NCBI RefSeq assembly: GCF_045862785.1
Contig: NZ_BQXO01000002.1
Span: forward strand, 248,001-312,000
Direction: 5' to 3'
DNA length: 64,000 nucleotides
Source: Furfurilactobacillus curtus
GTDB taxonomy: Bacteria > Bacillota > Bacilli > Lactobacillales > Lactobacillaceae
The stretch's first letter is position 1. Each line of letters starts with the position of its first letter. The position numbers were made by a program, and so were the translations under genes. A model generated the notes under the pieces. That model saw only the letters and a program-made list of their open reading frames with translations. It searched no databases and was not told the DNA's origin. Positions 25,544 to 34,249 of the stretch are shown piece after piece.

Positions 25544-25577
25544 GAGAGGGTGAGGCAAGTCCTCACTCTCTTTTTTT
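25544..25577 (+). terminator. Intercistronic terminator between xylA and xylB
   Basis: A 12-bp stem (two G-U pairs) around a 5-base loop followed by seven T residues. AGGAGG of xylB begins one base after the T run, so xylB must be transcribed by read-through. Confidence 0.8.
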
Positions 25578-25590
25578 AGGAGGATGAATC

Positions 25591-27093
25591 ATGAGTTATG
25601 TATTAGGTGTTGATTTAGGAACCAGCGCCGTTAAGGTATCAGCCGTTGATCGTCATGGTAAAATAGTGGCCCAAGAAAGTTATGCGTATGATTTGCATCA
25701 GCCAGCACCCGGTTATAGTGAACAAAACCCTGAAGATTGGGTTTCTGGAACGACGGTGGCTATCGTGCGGTTGATATTAAATGATCATATTCGATCTGAA
25801 GATATTGACGGGATCAGTTATTCAGGACAAATGCATGGGTTAGTTTTATTAGATGAAAACAATCAAGTTTTGCGACCAGCAATTCTCTGGAATGACACAC
25901 GAACTAGTGAACAGCGAACAGAAATCATGCGGGCAATGGGTGATGACTTTGTTAACATTACTCGAAATGAACCACTGGAAGGCTTTACTTTACCTAAACT
26001 ATTATGGGTTAAAGAACATGAACCAGATATCTTTAACCAAGCGACTACCTTTTTACTTCCGAAGGATTACTTAAGATATCGAATGACAGGAAAATTAGGA
26101 ATGGACTATTCAGATGCTTCTGGCACTGTAATGATTGATGTCATCGGCCATCAATGGAGTGAAGTTATTTGCGATCGTTTTGGAATTCCTCGTTCAATGT
26201 GTCCGCCGTTACTTGAATCTGTTGACTACGTTGGCAATATTTCGACAAGTTATGCAGCTTTTTCAGGATTGGATAATCATACAAAGGTTTTTGCTGGTGG
26301 GGCAGATAATGCCTGTGGGGCAATTGGCGCTGGAATCCTTAAATCAAATATGGTTTTATCCAGCATTGGTACATCGGGCGTTGTTTTGAAATTTGAGGAT
26401 GATCCTACTGTGAATTATCACGGTCAATTGCAGTTTGAAAACCATGCGATTCCAAATGCTTATTATTCGATGGGAGTCACACTTGCGGCCGGATATAGTT
26501 TAAATTGGTTTAAAAAAACGTTCGCCCCCGATGAAGACTTTAGTGATTTTGTATCAACTGCGTCGAGTGCACCTGTTGGTAGCCATGGATTGTTGTTCGC
26601 ACCTTATATTGTTGGTGAACGGGCACCATATGCAGATGCAGATATTCGCGGTAGCTTTATTGGTTTAGATGGCACGCAAAAAAGAAGTGATTTTGTCCGT
26701 GCCATCCTTGAAGGAATTGTCTTTTCATTTCGGGATATTTTGGATCTGTTTAAAGAACAAGGCAGCCAATTTGATACCGCTGTTTCGATTGGTGGTGGGG
26801 CCAAAAGTGCGGTGTGGCTACAAATTCAAGCAGATATTTTTAATACAAAAGTAGTGAGCTTAAAAAACGAACAGGGTCCAGGAATGGGAGCTGCAATGTT
26901 AGCTGCAGTCGGCTTAGGGTGGTTTGACACTCTAGCAGATTGTGCGAAAGAATTTGTTCATTTTGATAAGGTTTATCGGCCGATTACAGAAAATGTTCGA
27001 AATTATCAAAAATTACATGAAATTTATCGACAAATCTATGGGAAAACAGCGGATTTGAGTCATCAATTATTGAATTTTAGACGTGATTTATAG
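25591..27093 (+). CDS. xylB: Xylulokinase
   Basis: A 500-residue FGGY-family kinase that phosphorylates D-xylulose to xylulose-5-phosphate, the entry to the phosphoketolase pathway. It opens with the ATP-site motif DLGTSAVK. YSGQMHGLV carries the substrate-contact residues, WNDTRT and GGADNACGAIGAG follow, and the C-terminal adenine-binding GGGAKS is present. ATG at 25591 with AGGAGG 7 bases upstream. It follows xylA across an intercistronic terminator and precedes xylR by 125 bases. Confidence 0.96.
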   Translation: MSYVLGVDLGTSAVKVSAVDRHGKIVAQESYAYDLHQPAPGYSEQNPEDWVSGTTVAIVRLILNDHIRSEDIDGISYSGQMHGLVLLDENNQVLRPAILWNDTRTSEQRTEIMRAMGDDFVNITRNEPLEGFTLPKLLWVKEHEPDIFNQATTFLLPKDYLRYRMTGKLGMDYSDASGTVMIDVIGHQWSEVICDRFGIPRSMCPPLLESVDYVGNISTSYAAFSGLDNHTKVFAGGADNACGAIGAGILKSNMVLSSIGTSGVVLKFEDDPTVNYHGQLQFENHAIPNAYYSMGVTLAAGYSLNWFKKTFAPDEDFSDFVSTASSAPVGSHGLLFAPYIVGERAPYADADIRGSFIGLDGTQKRSDFVRAILEGIVFSFRDILDLFKEQGSQFDTAVSIGGGAKSAVWLQIQADIFNTKVVSLKNEQGPGMGAAMLAAVGLGWFDTLADCAKEFVHFDKVYRPITENVRNYQKLHEIYRQIYGKTADLSHQLLNFRRDL

Positions 27094-27218
27094 AAGTTCG
27101 ACAGCGATCTGTTTAGGCGGCAGATATCGAACTATAAAAGGTACCATTTTTCGTTTTTGAGCTGATAGCTACTATTCTGGTTTATACTTATGATAAAAAA
27201 GCAAGGTAGGAACAACTA

Positions 27219-28379
27219 TTGGCGAAAAAAGTTTTAAATCAAGATGTGATGCGGGATGTGAACCAAAAGTTGGTGTTGCAGCAAATTTTCAACGAGGGAC
27301 CCATTTCTCGAATTGACATTTCCAAACGGCTTAAACTAAATAAATCGACTGTATCTACGCTTTTTAATATGCTTCAGGATGAAAACCTTGTCGTAGAACT
27401 CGGTGAAGGCGAGGCGTCCGTCAATGGTGGTCGTCGGCCTCGTTTCACTAAAATAAATGGTCATTGGGGGTATACTGTTAGTTTTGAAATTGGCTACCGG
27501 CATTTGCATATGATGGTTAATTATCTTGGCGGAGAAATTATCTCATTCAATAATTACGACATCGTTGGCTTTGATATGTCGGCAATTTTAGAATTAATGG
27601 TGGCAAAATTACATGTTCTAAGGATTTCTGATACTAGTCGTGGCTTATTGGGGATTTGCGTGGCTGTTTCTGGAATTGTTGATAACAATCGCATAACTTA
27701 TGCGCCTTTTTTAGATATGTCGCACGAAAATCTTCAAACAGACTTGGAAAACGAGTTTTCGGTCCCAGTTGTGATTGAAAACGAAGCCAACCTGTCGGCC
27801 ATTTATGAACGAGATTTCAATAGTGCTGGGGATTTTAATAACACCTTAACGGTTAGTATCCATAAAGGAATTGGTGCGGGAATTATCATTAACGGCCGGC
27901 TGTATCGTGGCCTCCATGGTGAAGCCGGTGAAATCGGACGAAGCATTATGATGGATGCTAATGTAGGTGTGATGGATCAATTTCGCAAGGTTGAGGATTA
28001 TTGCTCTGAAGATGCGATTATTGGGCTAGCACAGTCGATTAAGGAAGATTCCACTATTCAACGACAGGACTTAGTCACCTTGTTTTTGGCAGATGACGCG
28101 GATATAAAACGGATTTTAAAAGAATTTTGTGCCGCTATTTCAAAAATTTTATTTAACGTTGCTGCAAATTTTGACCCAGAAGTTATTTTTCTTAATTCAC
28201 CACTTATTGAGGCTTTACCAGAATTGTTGTCCGAAATACGTCAGGATTATCGGCAAATTGCAGAAAACCGTTCTCTGATTCAATTGGCACAAAATTCACA
28301 GTATGCAACATTGCTGGGAGGATGCTCGTTAATCACTCATGAATTTCTAAATATGACGGATTATGTACTGAAATTTTAG
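27219..28379 (+). CDS. xylR: ROK-family xylose repressor XylR
   Basis: A 386-residue regulator with an N-terminal winged helix (RIDISKRLKLNKSTVSTLFNMLQDE, about residues 25-50) and a C-terminal ROK sugar-binding domain (GICVAVSGIVD, IENEANLSA, GIGAGIIINGRLYRGLHGEAGEIG). It should bind the two GTTRGT-N11-ACTAAC operators and release on xylose. The ROK zinc cysteine cluster is not obvious, as in many XylR proteins. TTG start at 27219 follows AAGGTAGG. It is co-directional with xylB and may be read from it or from a weak promoter in the 125-bp gap. Confidence 0.93.
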   Translation: MAKKVLNQDVMRDVNQKLVLQQIFNEGPISRIDISKRLKLNKSTVSTLFNMLQDENLVVELGEGEASVNGGRRPRFTKINGHWGYTVSFEIGYRHLHMMVNYLGGEIISFNNYDIVGFDMSAILELMVAKLHVLRISDTSRGLLGICVAVSGIVDNNRITYAPFLDMSHENLQTDLENEFSVPVVIENEANLSAIYERDFNSAGDFNNTLTVSIHKGIGAGIIINGRLYRGLHGEAGEIGRSIMMDANVGVMDQFRKVEDYCSEDAIIGLAQSIKEDSTIQRQDLVTLFLADDADIKRILKEFCAAISKILFNVAANFDPEVIFLNSPLIEALPELLSEIRQDYRQIAENRSLIQLAQNSQYATLLGGCSLITHEFLNMTDYVLKF

Positions 28380-28604
28380 TGAGATATTCTCAATAACTGG
28401 CAGCAATGATGTGAGTATGTTGCGGTTGTGATGGTTAGCCGAGTCATTGATGAAAGAAGATGTATTCTTTTTAAAAAGTTGTCAGTTAATTCTGTTTTGA
28501 CGATTGAAGGTAATGTACAAGCTCAATTCATGTTCGTGATATCAGTTGATTTCGATCGCTGACTGAAAAAATAAAAGCTAACTTTAAAAAATTGTGTCAC
28601 ATAA

Positions 28605-28652
28605 AAGTGCCTGTAAATGAGAGATTTAAAGCTCATTTACAGGCACTTATTT
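28605..28652. terminator. Bidirectional terminator between xylR and the CPBP gene
   Basis: A perfect 17-bp stem (28605-28621 with 28632-28648). The 225 bases between xylR and this hairpin show no gene. Confidence 0.88.
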
Positions 28653-28655
28653 TAC

Positions 28656-29441
28656 CTAAAAATTTCCAGAATAGTCGTACAAAAAGTGGCTGGCGGTAAA
28701 GGTCCATAAGTTGCGTGTTCGTAACCATAGGCAGCCGTCAATGATGGTGGGGAGGCCAACTTCAAAAACAGCTTCCGGCAGGTTGTAACCGTAAGAACTA
28801 TAATGCCAGGCACCAAATAGTAGGGCGGTCATGAGAAATGCCAACCAATATCGTAAGGTAGGACGGTTAATCCACCACAAGGCCACAAATAAAATCGTGA
28901 ACAGACTCAGGCGGAAGACATCTTCACTAGGCAGTTCATACCAGTTGTTGATCATATAGGTGACAAAGCGTTGCCAGATGGTTCCATGAACAGTGACCAA
29001 ACCTTCAGCGGCGTCTGTCACATCTTTAATCTTCGCTGCAGCACCGATTTGGCTAGCCCAACTATCTAAGACACCACCTAAATAAGTAATGATGATAATG
29101 GCCAAAATTGATTCGATGATTCCGGTCCGTCGAGGCGGTGCAGGTCGTTGACGGCGGTGTAACCAGCGGCTTAATTGCCAGAAAAAGAAAAACACAATTC
29201 CCGCGATATAATAGCTATACCAACCACCGAATACGACGATATTATTTAACCAAGCAGGGAAGCCTTGGGGTAGTAGGTGAGTATGCTGTAAATCCGGCAG
29301 TAATTCACTCAGTATGCCACAGACAGCAGTTAAAATAATCAGAAACCATGATAACCAAGGAGACTTCCCTAGCCAAAAGACTAGGGTGATATCTGTTTGG
29401 TCATTAGGTTCAAGAACGAAATAACGTTTCAAACGTTGCAT
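28656..29441 (-). CDS. CPBP-family intramembrane metalloprotease
   Basis: A 261-residue membrane protein with about seven helices and the CPBP (Abi/Rce1-like) motifs: SEDVFR (E-x-x-x-R type), FGAWHY (F-x-x-x-H) and a late ASHFLYD with the last metal-binding His. Such proteins cleave prenylated or small membrane substrates and some act as bacteriocin self-immunity proteins. The first motif has E-D in place of the common E-E, but Asp is found in the family. No bacteriocin gene is adjacent. The ribosome site is AGGAG before the ATG. Confidence 0.8.
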   Translation of the reverse strand: MQRLKRYFVLEPNDQTDITLVFWLGKSPWLSWFLIILTAVCGILSELLPDLQHTHLLPQGFPAWLNNIVVFGGWYSYYIAGIVFFFFWQLSRWLHRRQRPAPPRRTGIIESILAIIIITYLGGVLDSWASQIGAAAKIKDVTDAAEGLVTVHGTIWQRFVTYMINNWYELPSEDVFRLSLFTILFVALWWINRPTLRYWLAFLMTALLFGAWHYSSYGYNLPEAVFEVGLPTIIDGCLWLRTRNLWTFTASHFLYDYSGNF

Positions 29442-29665
29442 GAAACCAACTCCTAAAGGTCGCTAACCAACCGAGTTAACGAATCAAGTAATGCCTAATT
29501 CTGCCAGGTAACGGTTAGAAGTGCAAGGCGATGGTCTTAAAGAGCGCCCAATAACTCAAAGTCGTTGAATATTACAGGAAAAGTATACAAATTTGGTCAT
29601 TAATAACCATGGTAAATTTAGCAATAAAACAATTGTTATCTTTGCAAGATTGCAACCAATCCTGT

Positions 29666-29785
29666 TTAGTTAAGCAAGATACGTAACATTAAACGAATTG
29701 CTTCGAGGATGCCAGTTATCATTGCGAGGGTTGCTAACCCGCCGGCAACGTACCAGCAGGCGTGGTAAAAAGTTTGTTTTGTCAT
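29666..29785 (-). CDS. 39-residue single-span membrane peptide
   Basis: A small gene of 39 codons, 10 bases after the YagU-like gene on the same strand. It begins MTKQTFYHACWY, has a hydrophobic stretch (VAGGLATLAMITGILEAI) and a basic end (RLMLRILLN). The ATG has TGAGGA upstream at 7 bases, inside the end of the preceding gene. A signal-less, single-helix membrane protein is predicted. I recognise no family. Coupling to the YagU-like gene suggests it may be a partner or regulator of that membrane protein. Confidence 0.55.
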   Translation of the reverse strand: MTKQTFYHACWYVAGGLATLAMITGILEAIRLMLRILLN

Positions 29786-29795
29786 GAAAATATCC

Positions 29796-30320
29796 TCATT
29801 GTTTGTGATTTAGGGTTTGGTAGAGTTGGCTGATGAATACGTCGTTGGTCCACATCCAAACTGCGTGACCAAAAGATTCTGAGAGATGCTCTGCTAGTGG
29901 CTGATCTTTTGCGGCCGGAATGGTATGCATTTTTGGCAATAAGTACAGGTGATAAGCTGCCCATACACCTAAGCCAAAGATAACACCATGGCCAGCTTTT
30001 ACTTTTGGCAGTCGTTGTCCGGCTAATGCGTAGGCAACAGCAAATGTTGTCGAGAAACCAAAATGCATGAGAAAGCCAGCAATGGGCATTTGCTGTTTTG
30101 AGTAAGTGTAACTTGCATTTAATAGGCGTGGTGGTAAGCGCAATTGTTCCAGCAGATGTTGCGGTGGGTTGGGATTATCACGCTCGGGTGTGCGCGGTGG
30201 CAATAGCGCCTCCCAGCCAATCTTGACCATGCCAGAGATAACGCCAGCGATTAAACCAGCTTCAATGGCAGCTGACATGTTGGTTTTGTGTTTGTTTGGT
30301 TTAGACTTATATTTTGCCAT
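29796..30320 (-). CDS. YagU-family (DUF1440) inner membrane protein
   Basis: A 174-residue protein resembling Escherichia coli YagU, a membrane protein linked to acid resistance. The N-terminal amphipathic AAIEAGLIAGVISGMVKIGWE, the PPRTPERDNPNPP segment and the C-terminal SESFGHAVWMWTNDV are family features. About three to four membrane helices are predicted. ATG at 30320 follows GAGGAGC at 7 bases. The 30339-30473 gap upstream has only AT-rich sequence. Function in lactobacilli is unproved. Confidence 0.8.
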   Translation of the reverse strand: MAKYKSKPNKHKTNMSAAIEAGLIAGVISGMVKIGWEALLPPRTPERDNPNPPQHLLEQLRLPPRLLNASYTYSKQQMPIAGFLMHFGFSTTFAVAYALAGQRLPKVKAGHGVIFGLGVWAAYHLYLLPKMHTIPAAKDQPLAEHLSESFGHAVWMWTNDVFISQLYQTLNHKQ

Positions 30321-30473
30321 AATGATCAAGCTCCTCACGTTTTTGGCTAGGTTAATTATAGGCTGTGGCTGGCTAAAGTGCGAGTAATGGATGTGGCTAA
30401 CGCGGAAAATAATTTTGCGATCCTTTATAAAAAGGGGGAGCGGATGATTGCGTACAAATTAGAACTAATTTAA

Positions 30474-30504
30474 AAAGAGGTGGTCCTCAAAAGGCCATCT
30501 CTTT
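30474..30504 (-). terminator. Terminator after the cation transporter gene
   Basis: AAAGAGGTGG and CCATCTCTTT arms (one G-U pair), with a T run on the minus side. Confidence 0.75.
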
Positions 30505-30518
30505 GTCTTGCAGCGATT

Positions 30519-31133
30519 CTAATCCTCGCCGTGAAAAGCTTCCCAACCTTCGCTAGCGATGAAGTAAACGAGGACTAATGCACCGATCGAATCGGCCCAC
30601 CACCAACCTAATAGGGCTGTGACCATAGCACCGATCAGAACGGTAGCCGCCATATAAGCGCAGGTAATATTGCACATGCCGTCTTCAATTAAGGCCAGTG
30701 AATTAATTTTCTTGCCCAACGATCGTTTGCGAATGGTCAAGATCGGCATCAGCAGAACCGAAGCGATTGCAATGGCCATCCCTGAAAAGCTTGATTCAGG
30801 GGCTTGGTGAGTCAAGAGATTATAGCCAGCCGTCAAGGTGACATAAACGGCCAACAGTAATAGAATACCGCCGACAATGCGACCGGAGCGCCGTTCAGCT
30901 TGTTCAATTCGTTCCTTACTAGCGCCGGCTTGTTCTTGCCGTAACCGCCAGACGAGCGTGATGCCAGCGATAATTTCCAGGAAGCTGTCCAAACCAAAAG
31001 CGACCAATAATATAGAACCGGCCTTAATTCCGGCACATAACCCGACTAAAAATTCAAATGCCATCCAAGCGACCGAAAAGTACTCGGTGTGCAAACCCTG
31101 AGTGATATAACGTGTTTTGACATTAGTGTCCAT
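30519..31133 (-). CDS. Cation diffusion facilitator-like metal exporter
   Basis: A 204-residue membrane protein with six predicted helices, shorter than full CDF proteins (about 300) because the cytosolic C-terminal domain is missing. FGLDSFLEI and WWADSIGAL carry paired acidic residues typical of CDF transmembrane metal sites, with LIEDGMCN between. It overlaps the upstream ArsR regulator by 11 bases, giving a regulator-transporter operon for Zn, Cd or Co export. ATG at 31133 follows GGGGAG; the longer frame starts inside the regulator gene. Confidence 0.8.
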   Translation of the reverse strand: MDTNVKTRYITQGLHTEYFSVAWMAFEFLVGLCAGIKAGSILLVAFGLDSFLEIIAGITLVWRLRQEQAGASKERIEQAERRSGRIVGGILLLLAVYVTLTAGYNLLTHQAPESSFSGMAIAIASVLLMPILTIRKRSLGKKINSLALIEDGMCNITCAYMAATVLIGAMVTALLGWWWADSIGALVLVYFIASEGWEAFHGED

Positions 31134-31455
31134 GCTTTTCTCCCCTAATAACGTGATCAACGTGCTCGAGTGCCTCATTTAAAACATCCAAAATATGCGG
31201 GTCGTCTAAGCGATACACATTTGTCTTGCCTTGTCTGGTTGCACTAATAAGCTGGTGTTGGCGCAATTTGGCCAATTGATGCGAAGCAGCTGACTGTTCT
31301 AAGCCTAATTGAGCACTGATTTGCGAGACCGTTAAATCTTGTTGTTCCAGCAGATACAATAATTGCATCCGAGTCGGGTTACTGAGTAATTGAAATAATG
31401 TATGAGCCTCATTGAGATGTTGTTCTTCGATGAAGCGAGGTGACGGAGATGTCAT
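31123..31455 (-). CDS. ArsR/SmtB-family metal-responsive repressor
   Basis: A 110-residue winged-helix repressor. LFQLLSNPTRMQLLYLLEQQDLTVSQ, the recognition helix SAASHQLAKLRQ and the wing RQGKTNVYRL are typical. The C-terminal HILDVLNEALEHVDHV helix carries Asp/His residues like the alpha-5 zinc site of CzrA/SmtB (D-x-H ... H-x-x-H). Co-transcribed with the CDF exporter and preceded by a perfect palindromic operator, it should derepress its own operon on excess metal. Confidence 0.9.
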   Translation of the reverse strand: MTSPSPRFIEEQHLNEAHTLFQLLSNPTRMQLLYLLEQQDLTVSQISAQLGLEQSAASHQLAKLRQHQLISATRQGKTNVYRLDDPHILDVLNEALEHVDHVIRGEKHGH

Positions 31456-31472
31456 CAGATGATCATCCTTTC

Positions 31473-31492
31473 ATATGATGAAATCATCATAT
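31473..31492. promoter_or_regulatory. ArsR operator
   Basis: ATATGATG-AAAT-CATCATAT, perfect 8-bp arms, 18 bases before the repressor start. This is like the AT-rich 12-2-12 type operators of SmtB/CzrA. Confidence 0.75.
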
Positions 31493-31520
31493 AACCGTTT
31501 GCTCTAAATTGCAAACGGTT
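31493..31520. promoter_or_regulatory. Perfect 10-bp inverted repeat between arsR and the nucleoside hydrolase gene
   Basis: AACCGTTTGC-N8-GCAAACGGTT. No T run follows on either strand, so an operator is more likely than a terminator. It directly abuts the ArsR operator; the binding protein is unknown. Confidence 0.5.
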
Positions 31521-31532
31521 AAGTTGCACTAG

Positions 31533-31554
31533 TGTAAGCGTTTTCTAATATACT
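31533..31554 (+). promoter_or_regulatory. cre box and -10 of the nucleoside hydrolase gene
   Basis: TGTAAGCGTTTTCT (31533-31546) matches all 14 positions of the consensus TGWAARCGYTWNCW. TATACT follows at 31549-31554, and TTGCAC at 31524 could be a -35 at long spacing. The TATACTATCGTC block is shared with the MFS promoter at 14350. Confidence 0.7.
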
Positions 31555-31609
31555 ATCGTCTGATACACTATTGTTAAGTGTTCTGATAATAAACACAAAG
31601 GAGTTCCTA

Positions 31610-32542
31610 ATGAAGAAAATTATTCTGGATTGCGATCCCGGCCACGATGACGCCTTGGCGATGATGTTGGCGGTCGCCTCACCGGAGATTGAGTTGGCGG
31701 CCGTAACGACTTCGGCGGGCAATCAAACGCCTGAAAAAACGCTAAATAATGCGATGCGGATGTTGACCCTTTTGCAACGGCAAGATATCCCGGTCGCCAG
31801 TGGTAATAAAACACCACTGGTGCAACCATTGGCGACTGCCGGAAATGTTCATGGTAAGACGGGGTTAGATGGAGCGGACTTACCGGATCCGGACTTCCAA
31901 CCCCAAGATATGACGGCAATTGAGTTGATGGCGAAGACGATCCGGGAAGCAACTGAGAAGGTAACTTTAGTTGTGACTGGGCCGATGACGAATGCCGCCT
32001 TATTTTTGCGCGTGTATCCAGAATTGGCCGCACGTATTGAACGAATTGTCTTTATGGGCGGTGCGATGGGATTGGGTAATTGGACCCCATCGGTGGAATT
32101 TAATATTTATGTTGATCCGGAAGCCGCTAAGATCGTTATGAATTCAGGGATTCCGTTAACAATGGCCCCATTGAACGTCACACATCAAGCGCAAATTATG
32201 AAAGATGAAATTGCGACAATTGGTACGATTAATAATCCAGTGGCACAAGCTTTTAAAGGCCTTCTAGACTTCTTTGAAATTTATCATGAAAATCCAAAAT
32301 GGGGCTTTTCTGGCGCACCGTTACATGATCCGTGCACAATTGCCTGGCTGATTGATCCGACGATGTTTGAAAGTGACTTGATGAATGTCGATGTAGAAAC
32401 AACAGGGGATTTGGTCAAAGGAGAAACGGTTTGCGATTACTATGAATTAACGGGTAAGCCGAAGAATACAGATGTTTTGCTAAAAATTGATCGATCACGT
32501 TTTATCGAATTAATTATGCAATCGTTAAAATCATTCAACTAA
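31610..32542 (+). CDS. Inosine-uridine preferring nucleoside hydrolase
   Basis: A 310-residue enzyme hydrolysing ribonucleosides to base and ribose. The N-terminal DCDPGHDDA is the calcium-binding signature; GPMTNAALFLR, MGGAMGLGN and the late LHDPCTIAWL supply further metal and substrate residues. It is probably an Rih-type nucleosidase; base preference cannot be read from sequence. ATG at 31610 follows AAAGGAG at 7 bases. It is a single gene under a perfect cre box, so it belongs to carbon-source scavenging, and ends at a terminator. Confidence 0.93.
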   Translation: MKKIILDCDPGHDDALAMMLAVASPEIELAAVTTSAGNQTPEKTLNNAMRMLTLLQRQDIPVASGNKTPLVQPLATAGNVHGKTGLDGADLPDPDFQPQDMTAIELMAKTIREATEKVTLVVTGPMTNAALFLRVYPELAARIERIVFMGGAMGLGNWTPSVEFNIYVDPEAAKIVMNSGIPLTMAPLNVTHQAQIMKDEIATIGTINNPVAQAFKGLLDFFEIYHENPKWGFSGAPLHDPCTIAWLIDPTMFESDLMNVDVETTGDLVKGETVCDYYELTGKPKNTDVLLKIDRSRFIELIMQSLKSFN

Positions 32543-32556
32543 CTAAATGAGCAACC

Positions 32557-32590
32557 AAAAAGCCACCGATATCAAAATCGATGGCTTTTC
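32557..32590. terminator. Bidirectional terminator between nucleoside hydrolase and butA
   Basis: AAAAGCCA-c-CGAT and ATCG-A-TGGCTTTT arms between convergent genes. Confidence 0.8.
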
Positions 32591-32608
32591 AGATATAGGA
32601 TTTAAATT

Positions 32609-33382
32609 TTAGTGGAAGACCATGCCACCGTCGACAGTGATTGTCTGACCGGTGATGTAATCAGAGTCAGTTCCAGCTAAGAAACTAACAACATTTGCAA
32701 CATCTTCTGCCTCAGATAAGCGATTTAATGTGATGTCTTTTGTGAAGGTTTGTAGTCCCCACTCGTCATCTTTACCGGCATTTTGACCAACTTCATGAGC
32801 AATGTCCATCATCATCGGTGTCCGGACAATTCCCGGTGCATACGCGTTAACGGTGATTTGATCGGCTGCTAATTCTTTAGCCGTGGTCTGGGTAATACCG
32901 CGAATGGCAAATTTAGTTGAGCCATAAACGGTTAAATTTGGATTGCCGACTTCGCCAGCTTGAGAGGTGGCGTTAATGATTTTTCCACCGTGACCCAACC
33001 GTTTCATGGCAGCATGAGCAGCTTGCGTGCCCCAAACGACACCACCGGTGTTAATCATCGTCACGTTGGTTAATTGTTCTGGTGTCACGTCATCAATCGG
33101 AGTGGTTGGTGCCACACCAGCGTTATTGACGATGACATTTAAATCGCCTAACTGGGCAACGGTATCATCAACCGCTTTGAAAACCTGATCGCGGTCAGCA
33201 ACATCGGCAACAAGTGCGATTGCTTTACCACCATGATTTGTAATTGTAGCAGCGACATCATCTAATTTAGATTTGGTGCGGCCGATAAGGGCAACGGCAA
33301 AACCATCACGAGATAAACGATCAGCAATGGCAGCGCCGATTCCTTGACCAGCACCGGTAATAAAAGCGACTTTTTGAGTCAT
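32609..33382 (-). CDS. butA: Diacetyl/acetoin reductase (meso-2,3-butanediol dehydrogenase type SDR)
   Basis: A 257-residue NADH-dependent SDR that reduces diacetyl to acetoin and acetoin to 2,3-butanediol. TGAGQGIG is the nucleotide motif, NNAG follows, Ser in NATSQAGEVGNP and Tyr/Lys in YGSTK form the active site. The SQAGEVGNP...YGSTKFAIRG block is characteristic of acetoin reductases. The C-terminal DYITGQTITVDGG is typical. It stands alone, convergent with the nucleoside hydrolase gene, and would reoxidise NADH in a heterofermenter. Confidence 0.9.
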   Translation of the reverse strand: MTQKVAFITGAGQGIGAAIADRLSRDGFAVALIGRTKSKLDDVAATITNHGGKAIALVADVADRDQVFKAVDDTVAQLGDLNVIVNNAGVAPTTPIDDVTPEQLTNVTMINTGGVVWGTQAAHAAMKRLGHGGKIINATSQAGEVGNPNLTVYGSTKFAIRGITQTTAKELAADQITVNAYAPGIVRTPMMMDIAHEVGQNAGKDDEWGLQTFTKDITLNRLSEAEDVANVVSFLAGTDSDYITGQTITVDGGMVFH

Positions 33383-33507
33383 GTGTAAGAACCTCTGTTT
33401 CTTGTGAAATTATGAACTAAAAATCAGTATACCGAACTCGACCAATAAAAACTAGTCCTAATTTAATGAGATGTATGCTCGAAAAAATTGATTTTTAGAC
33501 AATAAAA

Positions 33508-33540
33508 AGCCAAGCCTTTTGGGCAACCTAAGGCTTGGCT
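33508..33540 (-). terminator. Terminator of the ABC exporter operon
   Basis: AGCCAAGCCTT and AAGGCTTGGCT perfect 11-bp arms; the minus side continues into TTTTT. Confidence 0.88.
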
Positions 33541-33550
33541 GGGTGATTGG

Positions 33551-34240
33551 TTAAGCGTTGTTGACTGGAGTTTGACGTGTCATTTGTCCATCTTCAATTT
33601 TGTAGATTACATCACTTTTAGTAATCAGTCGTTCATCATGGGTCACCATGATGATGGCTTTATTCAGGTCATGAGCTTCACTAACTAAGCGATCAACCAC
33701 ATCGAATGACCGTTGTGAGTCAAGGCTAGCAGTCGGTTCGTCAGCCAAAATGACGTCGGGATTATGGAATAATGCTTTGGCGATAGCTACTCGTTGACGC
33801 TCACCACCGGACAATTCGTTTGGTAACGCATTATCCATATCGCGTAAATCTAAGCGGTCGAGTAATTGCCGCATTTCATCTACTTGGAATTTTTGATGAG
33901 CAAGGCGATCGATGAGCTTAAATTGTTCACTGACAGTTAAGAATGGAATTAAGTTTGAGCTTTGTAAGATAAAGCCCACGTGGTCAAATCGATATTGAAG
34001 GCGTTGTTTTTCTGTCTGTTGAGCGATATCAACGCCATTGAGTAGGACTTGCCCACTCGTTGGTCGTTGTAAACCGGCCGCAATTGTGAGAAACGTACTC
34101 TTTCCTGAACCTGAAGGCCCAATTACTGAGACAAATTGTCCAGGTTCGATTTGAAAATTGACGTTGGTTAGAGCATTAACGGCCACGTGACCGCTACCGA
34201 ATTGTTTGGTGACATTAACAAGTTCCATTACGTTTGCCAT
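33551..34240 (-). CDS. ABC transporter ATP-binding protein, MacB/LolD (HrtA-like) type
   Basis: A 229-residue ATPase with Walker A GPSGSGKST, signature LSGGERQR, Walker B VILADEPTASLD and the H-loop THDER. It is 9 bases downstream of its FtsX-fold permease. This half-size pair resembles HrtA-HrtB heme exporters of lactococci and many peptide or lipoprotein-type MacB exporters; heme is a guess by likeness. GGAGG precedes the ATG. Confidence 0.9.
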   Translation of the reverse strand: MANVMELVNVTKQFGSGHVAVNALTNVNFQIEPGQFVSVIGPSGSGKSTFLTIAAGLQRPTSGQVLLNGVDIAQQTEKQRLQYRFDHVGFILQSSNLIPFLTVSEQFKLIDRLAHQKFQVDEMRQLLDRLDLRDMDNALPNELSGGERQRVAIAKALFHNPDVILADEPTASLDSQRSFDVVDRLVSEAHDLNKAIIMVTHDERLITKSDVIYKIEDGQMTRQTPVNNA

Positions 34241-34249
34241 GTGAACCTC

